Source: Nostocaceae cyanobacterium CSSed10_463m (GTDB lineage Bacteria > Cyanobacteriota > Cyanobacteriia > Cyanobacteriales > Nostocaceae). From it: 8,258 nt of DNA. The position numbers and the translations under genes were made by a program. The stretch lies in NCBI GenBank assembly GCA_003556955.1, contig PWQB01000676.1, positions 1 to 8,258 on the forward strand, read 5' to 3'. Below, in pieces: positions 1 to 4,530 of this stretch; the stretch's first letter is position 1, and every line of letters begins with the position of its first letter. Below the pieces are notes generated by a model. That model was not told where the DNA came from, ran no database searches, and saw only the letters and a program-made list of their open reading frames with translations.

Positions 1-117
1 GCCCCCGCCATAATCTTTGATTTGGCGGTCTCCAATTAGTGGCGAGTTCAAGCTCCCACTAATTGTCTTTAATTTTGAATTAATAATTTTGAATTTTGAA
101 TTGGAGCGAAGCGACTT
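1..117. repeat. Dispersed intergenic repeat: two hairpins plus TTTTGAA heptads
   Basis: Two consecutive inverted repeats are visible: CCGCCA (5-10) with TGGCGG (23-28), then CAATTAGTGG (33-42) with CCACTAATTG (56-65). The second is extended inward by GAG (44-46) with CTC (53-55), leaving a six-base loop. They are followed by AT-rich copies of TTTTGAA (about 73-100) and the segment GGAGCGAAGCGACTTGAC (103-120). From memory, this hairpin, heptad and GAGCGAAGCGAC arrangement is common between genes in Nostoc-type genomes. No open reading frame is evident in 1-262. The element enters from the left edge, so its true start is unknown. Confidence 0.6.
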
Positions 118-214
118 GACAACGTTCTAGCGGTTGTCTAAGTCAGAAATCAATCCACCCGCCAAGATGCTGCATTAGTTAACAGAGTTTGCCCAGGAAT
201 TTTCAAATTGACAG

Positions 215-243
215 TTGACTAAATCAAAAAAGTCTGCTAACGT
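215..243 (+). promoter_or_regulatory. Candidate sigma-70 type promoter of the tRNA-Ser gene
   Basis: TTGACT (215-220) and TAACGT (238-243) are separated by 17 bases. They match four or more positions of the -35 and -10 consensus and would start transcription about a dozen bases before the mature tRNA end at 263. A competing -35, TTGACA at 208-213, would need a different -10. This is a pattern match only. Confidence 0.35.
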
Positions 244-262
244 TATTATCTGTAGCCCACCT

Positions 263-354
263 GGAGAGGTGGCTGAGTGGTTGAAAGCGACAGATTGCTA
301 ATCTGTTGTACGGCAGGTAACTCCGTACCGAGGGTTCGAATCCCTCCCTCTCCG
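263..354 (+). tRNA. tRNA-Ser, anticodon GCU (reads AGC/AGU)
   Basis: The full class II cloverleaf can be drawn. The acceptor stem is GGAGAGG (263-269) with CCTCTCC (347-353), followed by discriminator G354. The anticodon stem is ACAGA (290-294) with TCTGT (302-306) around a seven-base loop holding GCT at 297-299, with T before and A after. The long serine-type variable arm pairs GTACGG (308-313) with CCGTAC (323-328). The T arm is GAGGG (330-334), TTCGAAT, CCCTC (342-346). CCA is not encoded; the genomic sequence continues TTG, so CCA must be added after transcription. No integrase gene or duplicated 3' end is visible nearby, so it does not appear to be an occupied attachment site in this window. 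Confidence 0.97.
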
Positions 355-380
355 TTGAAAAGTGAAAATATCAGTTCTCC

Positions 381-411
381 TGCGCCCCACCTAACAAAAT
401 GGAGAGGCGCA
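381..411 (+). terminator. Weak hairpin downstream of tRNA-Ser
   Basis: TGCGCC (381-386) pairs with GGCGCA (406-411) across a 19-base loop, 27 bases after the tRNA. There is no T-run after it, so intrinsic termination is doubtful; it could instead be a processing structure. Confidence 0.25.
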
Positions 412-465
412 CTAATTCATCATATATAGCGGCAATCCAATCAATCAATAAATATTGATATTTTG

Positions 466-508
466 GTAAAAAGTTTTACTCCTTTGGGTAGATGCTATCA
501 TTTATCCT
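466..508 (+). promoter_or_regulatory. NtcA-activated promoter (GTA-N8-TAC, N23, TA-N3-T)
   Basis: GTAAAAAGTTTTAC at 466-479 fits the NtcA operator GTA-N8-TAC exactly, and its outer six bases on each side are perfectly palindromic. The -10 element TATCCT (503-508, form TA-N3-T) begins 23 bases after the operator, the spacing known for class II NtcA-activated promoters, in which the operator replaces the -35 box. It points to the + strand gene starting at 679. The predicted start of transcription near 515 gives a leader of about 165 bases. NtcA is the global nitrogen regulator of cyanobacteria and acts with 2-oxoglutarate when combined nitrogen is short. This suits an amino-acid or other nitrogen-compound binding protein. 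Sequence, spacing, orientation and gene function all agree; binding itself is inferred. Confidence 0.75.
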
Positions 509-524
509 TTGGAGCCTTTTACAT

Positions 525-615
525 CAGTTAACAGTCAACAGTCAACAGTAATCACGCCGATTGAGTCAGAAATTCCGACCCAACTAAGTCTCTTAACTGA
601 TAACTGATAACTGGT
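525..615. repeat. Paired heptamer arrays in the leader of the ABC binding-protein gene
   Basis: The first array, at 525-550, is CAGTT followed by AACAGTC, AACAGTC and AACAGTA. The second, at 595-615, is AACTGAT, AACTGAT and AACTGGT. Such degenerate heptamers are the short tandemly repeated repetitive (STRR) type of heterocystous cyanobacteria. CAGTTA (525-530) is complementary to the TAACTG motifs at 594-613, so the transcribed leader could fold into a long imperfect hairpin. No gene is evident anywhere in 355-678. A further small hairpin, TTCTCA (649-654) with TGAGAA (660-665), ends 13 bases before the start codon. Confidence 0.7.
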
Positions 616-678
616 GATGCGTCTTGGCGGCGAGTTTTAATTTTAGGCTTCTCAATATCTGAGAAATAAAAGTAAATT

Positions 679-1962
679 ATGACAAGAATTAATACTGCTT
701 TAGCTTTGAGTATAGCTACTCTAGCAACGGGTTTTTTGCTAGGAGCTTGTGAAAATGCTGATAACACCAATACCACAGCTGATAATAGTCAAGGATTACG
801 AATTGGGACTCTACTACCAGCCACTGGTGATTTAGCTTCCATCGGACAGCAAATGTCAGGCTCTGTTCCCTTGTTAGTGGAGACTGTTAACGCTTGCGGA
901 GGTGTGAATGGGCAACCAGTTACCCTGATAGAAGTAGACGACCAAACCGATCCTCGAGCTGGTGCGGCTGGGATGACCAAATTAGCAACTTTGGATAGAG
1001 TAGCAGGTGTAGTTGGTTCCTTTGCTAGTAGCGTTTCCACGGCTGCGGTTTCAGTTGCTGTACCTAATCAAGTTATGCTGGTTTCTCCTGGTAGTACCAG
1101 TCCAGTTTTTACAGAAAAAGCCCAAAAAGGAGACTTTAAAGGCTTTTGGGCGCGTACTGCTCCACCTGATACTTACCAAGCCTTAGCATTAGCCCAACTA
1201 GCTCATCAAAGAGGTTTCAAACGAGTTTCCACCGTTGTGATTAATAACGACTACGGAGTGGGATTTGAAAGAGCATTTGTAAAAGCTTTTGAAGAATTAG
1301 GTGGTACTGTCATTAATAAAGATAGGCCTGTGCGCTACGATCCTAAAGCGCAAACATTTGACACTGAAGCTGCGGCTGCTTTTGCCGGAAAACCAGATGC
1401 AGTTGTAGCTGTTCTTTATGCTGAAACAGGTAGTATTTTGCTCAGAACTGCTTACCAGCAAGGTTTAACCGATGGTATCCAAATTCTGCTCACAGATGGA
1501 GTTAAAGCACCCACTTTTCCCGAACAAGTAGGTAGAGGTGCTGATGGGAGATTTCTCTTAGCTGGGGCGCTGGGTACAGTACCTGGTTCTGATGGTAAAG
1601 CATTAGCAGATTTTAACAACCTGTGGCAAGAGAAAAAAGGCGGCTCACCAGGGGAATATGCTCCCCAAGCTTGGGATGCTGCTGCTTTGTTAGTACTTGC
1701 TGCACAAGCCGCCCAGGAAAATACAGGGGTTGGTATTTCTAAGCAAATTCGAGAGGTTGCTAATGCACCTGGTACAGAAGTTACTGATGTCTGCGAGGGG
1801 CTGAGGTTACTTAGAGAAGGTCAAAATATTAACTATCAAGGGGCTAGTGGCAATGTTGATATTGATGCTAATGGCGATGTTGTCGGTGTCTACGATGTTT
1901 GGACTGTAGGGGCGGATGGCAAAATTCAGGTAATTGACCAAGTTAGTCCTAATCCTCAATAG
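679..1962 (+). CDS. ABC transporter substrate-binding lipoprotein, LivJ/LivK/NatB type
   Basis: A 427-residue protein that should bind an amino acid or related amide in the periplasm and deliver it to a branched-chain/neutral amino-acid type ABC permease. The N-terminus has basic residue R3, a hydrophobic stretch (8-22) and a lipobox LGAC at 21-24, so Cys24 would be lipid-modified and anchor the protein. The mature part is a type 1 periplasmic-binding fold: it opens with IGTLLPATGDLASIGQ (42-57), has the family motif NACGGVNG (71-78), the hinge-region NNDYGVGF (189-196) and the late motif YQGASGNVDIDANGD (386-400). Cys73 and Cys372 are the only cysteines of the mature protein and might form a disulfide. 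Neighbouring transporter subunits are absent, so the permease and ATPase must be encoded elsewhere; NatB of the cyanobacterial N-I neutral amino-acid system is one such scattered case and the best guess for a relative. The ligand could also be urea or short amides. The ribosome site before ATG679 is weak. An NtcA-type promoter lies upstream at 466-508. Confidence 0.88.
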   Translation: MTRINTALALSIATLATGFLLGACENADNTNTTADNSQGLRIGTLLPATGDLASIGQQMSGSVPLLVETVNACGGVNGQPVTLIEVDDQTDPRAGAAGMTKLATLDRVAGVVGSFASSVSTAAVSVAVPNQVMLVSPGSTSPVFTEKAQKGDFKGFWARTAPPDTYQALALAQLAHQRGFKRVSTVVINNDYGVGFERAFVKAFEELGGTVINKDRPVRYDPKAQTFDTEAAAAFAGKPDAVVAVLYAETGSILLRTAYQQGLTDGIQILLTDGVKAPTFPEQVGRGADGRFLLAGALGTVPGSDGKALADFNNLWQEKKGGSPGEYAPQAWDAAALLVLAAQAAQENTGVGISKQIREVANAPGTEVTDVCEGLRLLREGQNINYQGASGNVDIDANGDVVGVYDVWTVGADGKIQVIDQVSPNPQ

Positions 1963-1984
1963 CACTTCCCAAGTTCAGCTACAC

Positions 1985-2002
1985 AGCCCACTAAGGTGGG
2001 CT
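1985..2002. terminator. Hairpin between convergent genes
   Basis: AGCCCAC (1985-1991) pairs with GTGGGCT (1996-2002) around a TAAG loop. It sits in the 48-base gap between the stop of the + strand binding-protein gene and the stop of the - strand gene beginning at 2616, so it could end both transcripts. There is no T-run on either side, so it is not a textbook intrinsic terminator. Confidence 0.4.
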
Positions 2003-2010
2003 AACAACTG

Positions 2011-2616
2011 CTATTGCTCATTGACGCTTGCTTCTAAGGTTTTTACCTGAGTTTGTAATTCTACAATTCTTTGCATATGCGATCGCTCTAGGGAATAACC
2101 TAACCACACAAAGCTACCACCAAACACCGTCACGACTCCAGCCAATATACCAGTGAGTAATGTCACCTGGGAGCGCAGATGCTTGACTTCTTGAAGCTGA
2201 TACTGAGGTTTGGGGGGATAATTGAGGTTGGTGTGGGGATTTTCTACCACTAATTCGGCTTTTGCTGCTTGCGGTTGCTCTGTGCTGGGGAAAGTCACTT
2301 TGCTTTCCAGCCAGTTAGTAATTAATTGAGAACCATTTTTTTCAAACCAGCGCCAAGCCAAAATTCTAAATACTGGCTTCGATGTCCGAGAAATTAGTTT
2401 TAGAGTTCTATTGAGAGTCCGAGAGCGACACTTCTGGTTAATTAGGTTAGTTGAGCCGATATCATAAAGAGAATCTAAAACCAACTTGACTGTAGTGACT
2501 TCTCTAGAGATTAAATTTTGTAGTAAGAGCCGCACATCATGTATGAGTTCGGCTTCTTTTTGCTTCTCTCGTACAACATTTGTGATATGATCAGATGACT
2601 TATCAGGTTTATTCAT
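2011..2616 (-). CDS. Unknown protein with one membrane segment and C-terminal coiled coil
   Basis: A 201-residue protein that I cannot assign to a named family. Residues 1-110 are polar and helical in character, with a basic stretch around QKCRSRTLNRTLK (61-73) and a tryptophan-rich patch AWRWFEKNG (87-95). Residues 111-145 are proline-rich and probably disordered. A single strongly hydrophobic segment runs from about 152 to 174. The last 25 residues, with VELQTQVKTLEASVNEQ (185-201), have heptad spacing typical of a short coiled coil. No signal peptide or catalytic motif is visible. The natural reading is a membrane-anchored protein with a long cytoplasmic N-terminal part and a small oligomerising tail. 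The start ATG at 2616 has no clear ribosome site. One HIP1 octamer lies inside (2079-2086), consistent with a resident gene. It is convergent with the ABC binding-protein gene and has no operon partner here. Confidence 0.75.
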   Translation of the reverse strand: MNKPDKSSDHITNVVREKQKEAELIHDVRLLLQNLISREVTTVKLVLDSLYDIGSTNLINQKCRSRTLNRTLKLISRTSKPVFRILAWRWFEKNGSQLITNWLESKVTFPSTEQPQAAKAELVVENPHTNLNYPPKPQYQLQEVKHLRSQVTLLTGILAGVVTVFGGSFVWLGYSLERSHMQRIVELQTQVKTLEASVNEQ

Positions 2617-3022
2617 AAAATATAAATGCTAGGTTTGAATTAAATTTTATTTGTTATTTTCAAACTGAAATAATTACTGTAAAAATCCAAACTATAGGAA
2701 TCCGGTTTGATTGCTGTTCGCGTAGCGTGGCGTAAAGCCTGACGGCATAGCTGCGCTTAGAGCCATCATTACTTTTAGAGGCAGGGAACAGAAAAAAATC
2801 AGTAACAGCATATACAGAGCTAGATAGTGATATTACTTGCCTACCTAACTATCTAATGAGAGATTTTGCATATTATTACCCGATTTCTGCATGATCATCA
2901 GTAATAAAAATATCTGTTTTTCCTCGATACTCACTATGTTTGTTACTGATATCTCTATTATCTCACTGATCGATTTTTTTTAGTTGATTAAAAATAAAGA
3001 AATTTAAAAATTATCCTAGGCG
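2617..3022. other. Non-coding AT-rich spacer between two - strand genes
   Basis: No supported gene is seen. It contains the dispersed repeat at 2713-2764 and an 8-base inverted repeat, TAGATAGT (2821-2828) with ACTATCTA (2848-2855), whose meaning is unclear. The promoter of the - strand gene starting at 2616 must lie in its left part, but no convincing -35/-10 pair stands out. Confidence 0.6.
2713..2764. repeat. Small dispersed repeat of the GCGTAGCG type
   Basis: The segment contains TTCGCGTAGCGTGGCGTAAA (2718-2737), GACGGCATAGCTGCGC (2741-2756) and TAGAGCC. It is clearly more GC-rich than the surrounding AT-rich spacer. The core CGCGTAGCGT recurs in the same orientation at 3801-3810 inside the coding sequence of the next gene. 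From memory, GCGTAGCG...GGCATAGC sequences are scattered in many copies through Nostoc-type genomes, often with internal pairing. Copy number cannot be judged from this window. Confidence 0.65.
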
Positions 3023-3053
3023 AAAGGCAAAAGTGATATTCACTTTTGCCTTT
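3023..3053 (-). terminator. Strong intrinsic terminator, symmetric on both strands
   Basis: A perfect 14-base-pair stem, AAAGGCAAAAGTGA (3023-3036) with its complement at 3040-3053, closes a three-base loop. A-runs and T-runs flank it on both sides, so it can act in either direction. It ends 19 bases beyond the stop codon of the - strand beta-barrel gene (3073), for which it is the obvious terminator. Confidence 0.75.
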
Positions 3054-3072
3054 TATTACTAAAATTATGTCA

Positions 3073-3837
3073 TTAGAAACCAGTGAAATTGTAGCCAACT
3101 CCTAACAACAAACCAACATCAGTTTGGTTAAAAAACCCAGCGTTCACAGAAGCTGTAGCAGTGAATTGGGGATTTAAGGGAAAATCTATACCACCAGTGA
3201 TTAACAAGGCAGTTCTAGAATCACTGCCGGTTTTAATGGCTGCACCGACTCCAACATAAGGAGCGATCGCTAAAGGTTCATCAAAGGGATCTGCCTGCTG
3301 TAAGCTAAAGTCATAGGTAACAGGTAGCAGAATTGTCGTGTTATTGCCAAACACAGCGGATGGTCTGACCGAGAGAGTATTAGTCACTCCCACTTTGCTA
3401 ATGACGGCAAAATTGCCATCACCTAAAGATGATTCACCACCACCTATACCAATGTTACCAGCAACACCAATATAACTTCTACCACCACGAGTAGGTCTAC
3501 CAAAATCGATATCTGCTTGTGCTACCTGAGTAGGGGAAATTTCAGATGTCGGTTTTGATTCAGTCATCAGGGCGGCTGATGAAGTTAAGGCTGTTCCTGG
3601 TACAGGTGTAAGTGTTCGATTTGCCACTTCCTGGGGATTAGCGCTGGGAAATTGTTGTAAATCAATAGCATCCGTAGATGTGGCATTTACAGAGGAATCA
3701 GTTAAAATTTGAGTATCTACTGTTTCAGCCACAGCAGGCAAACTAGTACCCAGGACTGACAGAGCAGCTACACAGGGCAAGTAAAACAAGCTTTTGCGGG
3801 CGCGTAGCGTTTCGGAGAAAAAAATCAGATTATTCAC
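3073..3837 (-). CDS. Secreted, probable outer-membrane beta-barrel protein, unknown role
   Basis: I place the start at GTG 3837-3835, giving 254 residues. The ribosome site AAGGAG lies five bases before it, whereas the alternative GTG at 3843 overlaps that site. The N-terminus has a basic cluster LRARKS, a hydrophobic core (FYLPCVAALSVLG) and a signal-peptidase I motif AVA before ETVDTQ, so it should be exported. A low-complexity Ser/Thr/Pro linker of about 70 residues follows. The C-terminal ~145 residues are glycine-rich with alternating hydrophobic strands (SYIGVAGNIGIGGG, IAPYVGVGAAIKTG, GLLLGVGYNFTGF) and end in phenylalanine, as outer-membrane barrels do. Function is unknown; a small porin-like or adhesive surface protein is possible. 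The codons for FSETLRARK overlap a dispersed-repeat core at 3801-3810. One HIP1 site lies within (3263-3270). The gene stands alone, with its own terminator at 3023-3053. Confidence 0.78.
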   Translation of the reverse strand: MNNLIFFSETLRARKSLFYLPCVAALSVLGTSLPAVAETVDTQILTDSSVNATSTDAIDLQQFPSANPQEVANRTLTPVPGTALTSSAALMTESKPTSEISPTQVAQADIDFGRPTRGGRSYIGVAGNIGIGGGESSLGDGNFAVISKVGVTNTLSVRPSAVFGNNTTILLPVTYDFSLQQADPFDEPLAIAPYVGVGAAIKTGSDSRTALLITGGIDFPLNPQFTATASVNAGFFNQTDVGLLLGVGYNFTGF

Positions 3838-3842
3838 ATTCA

Positions 3843-3848
3843 CTCCTT
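3843..3848 (-). promoter_or_regulatory. Ribosome binding site AAGGAG deciding the GTG start
   Basis: On the - strand AAGGAG is followed by five bases and then GTG at 3837-3835. The earlier in-frame GTG at 3843-3841 shares its first base with this site and so cannot use it. This is the best Shine-Dalgarno match of any gene in the window. Confidence 0.7.
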
Positions 3849-3861
3849 ACAAAATATTGCC

Positions 3862-3890
3862 ATAATCGGCATTTTGTGTTTATTATTCAA
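3862..3890 (-). promoter_or_regulatory. Candidate promoter of the beta-barrel protein gene
   Basis: Read on the - strand, TTGAAT (3890-3885) and GATTAT (3867-3862) are 17 bases apart and match the -35 and -10 consensus at four positions each. Transcription would start about 20 bases before the GTG, leaving a short leader that includes AAGGAG. An interrupted inverted repeat (AAAAT..GCC and GGCATTTT, 3851-3875) overlaps the -10 region and could be an operator. Of the adjoining stretch 3891-4022, AT-rich, nothing else can be said. Confidence 0.35.
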
Positions 3891-4022
3891 CCAAATAGGG
3901 CGGTATTAAAACTGTAACATCAGAGAATAAGTTATTACATCCCTAACTAGACGTAAGTTTTGTTAAAAATACTAAGTATTGAGTGGTAAAAATCAGTATA
4001 TAACCAGTGATAGCCCCAAGCA

Positions 4023-4134
4023 CCTAGTGATCCAATACTGTTCGGTTAAGCAAATTCGTGAGCCGAAAACCCTTGTAGAGACGTTCCATGGAACGTCTCT
4101 ACATCCCTTAACCGAAAGGTATTGCCTAGTGATC
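4023..4134. mobile_element. MITE with terminal inverted repeats and 10-bp target duplication
   Basis: The element proper is 4033-4124 (92 bases). Its ends are inverted: CAATAC (4033-4038) with GTATTG (4119-4124), and TTCGGTTAAG (4041-4050) with CTTAACCGAA (4107-4116), separated by two unpaired bases on each side. It is flanked by identical 10-base direct repeats CCTAGTGATC at 4023-4032 and 4125-4134, as expected of a target duplication. It encodes no transposase, so it must have been moved by one supplied elsewhere. A TIR containing TTCGGTTAAG is, from memory, seen on transposons of filamentous cyanobacteria; duplications of this length suit IS4-type families, but family assignment is inference. 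Inside lies a perfect 30-base palindrome at 4074-4103. Confidence 0.82.
4074..4103. repeat. Perfect 30-base palindrome nested in the MITE
   Basis: The 15 bases TGTAGAGACGTTCCA (4074-4088) are followed immediately by their exact reverse complement (4089-4103), with CCATGG at the centre. Its centre (4088.5) is offset by ten bases from that of the terminal inverted repeats (4078.5), so it is a separate palindrome and not just the MITE's own symmetry. The GTAGAGACGTT..AACGTCTCTAC theme is, from memory, frequent between genes in Nostoc-type genomes. Confidence 0.8.
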
Positions 4135-4273
4135 ATCAAAGACTGAGGATCTGTTGAGCGGTGAGTGGGGGAGTTAAAAATAGTGACAATTCTCTATCTT
4201 TAGGAGGAATGAAAGTAGTGGTGATTAATACTAAATAAATAGCTATTCCGATCACCTGACGAACTTTAACAAT

Positions 4274-4320
4274 AAATCTCCCTTCTGCTATTTCTAGGCA
4301 GTGGGAGATTTTTTTAATTT
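4274..4320 (+). terminator. Intrinsic terminator on + with no recognised gene upstream
   Basis: AAATCTCCC (4274-4282) pairs with GGGAGATTT (4303-4311); inside it CTGC (4285-4288) pairs with GCAG (4298-4301). Seven T residues (4309-4315) and AATTT follow on the + strand, the classical form. No + strand gene has been found upstream between 3838 and 4273. About 65 bases upstream TAGGAGGAATG (4201-4211) resembles a ribosome site and start, but the frame stops after nine codons. In the - direction the tail is poorer (TTTATTG), so use by the HEAT-repeat gene ending at 4531 is possible but less likely. Confidence 0.6.
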
Positions 4321-4352
4321 TGACTTTTGACTTCCCCTCCTGGGGCGCTTAT

Positions 4353-4519
4353 ATCTTGCACAATTTGAAATCAGCTACAAAACCCGCGTGGAAATCAATT
4401 TCCACGCTCATAGCTAAAGTCCATTAAAATGGACTGAAATCTTTTCCCAGTCGTCTTTAGACGACTTTTGCTATCAGACGGGGGTTTAAACCTCCGGCGG
4501 GTTGTTGCTGGTGCAAGAT
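4353..4519. repeat. Four-hairpin repeat element with 9-bp terminal inverted repeats
   Basis: ATCTTGCAC (4353-4361) and GTGCAAGAT (4511-4519) are exact inverted repeats bounding 167 bases. Within are four successive hairpins: GCGTGGAAAT (4386-4395) with ATTTCCACGC (4398-4407); AGTCCATT (4418-4425) with AATGGACT (4428-4435); AGTCGTCT (4449-4456) with AGACGACT (4459-4466); and a GGTTTAAACC palindrome flanked by G and C runs (about 4480-4494). From memory similar chains of small hairpins recur in Nostoc-type genomes. It could be a non-autonomous transposable element, a REP-like element or a structured RNA. No target duplication is seen. It ends 11 bases beyond the stop codon of the HEAT-repeat gene, so it would be in that gene's 3' untranslated region. 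Confidence 0.7.
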
Positions 4520-4530
4520 GTTGAAAAAAG

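Noticed and set aside
263..354. tRNA-Ser as the attachment site of an integrated element
   Set aside because: No integrase and no repeated copy of the tRNA 3' end anywhere in the window.
525..615. Possible CRISPR array
   Set aside because: Units are seven bases, directly adjacent and without spacers; this is the STRR repeat type.
552..776. Open frame on the - strand across the ABC gene leader
   Set aside because: It overlaps the promoter leader and 5' end of the well-supported + strand binding-protein gene and reads through STRR repeats; no ribosome site or family resemblance.
789..1040. Open frame on the - strand inside the binding-protein gene
   Set aside because: Antisense shadow of a strongly supported coding sequence with no motif of its own.
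2821..2855. 8-base inverted repeat TAGATAGT/ACTATCTA as operator or terminator
   Set aside because: 19-base AT-rich loop, no T-run, too far from either gene start to assign; such repeats are expected by chance in AT-rich spacers.
3841..3843. GTG at 3843 as the start of the beta-barrel protein
   Set aside because: It overlaps the AAGGAG ribosome site; the in-frame GTG at 3837 has the proper five-base spacing.
3992..4006. GTAAAAATCAGTAT-like sequence near the MITE as a second NtcA site
   Set aside because: The right half-site is TAT, not TAC, and no -10 element or gene start is at the right distance.
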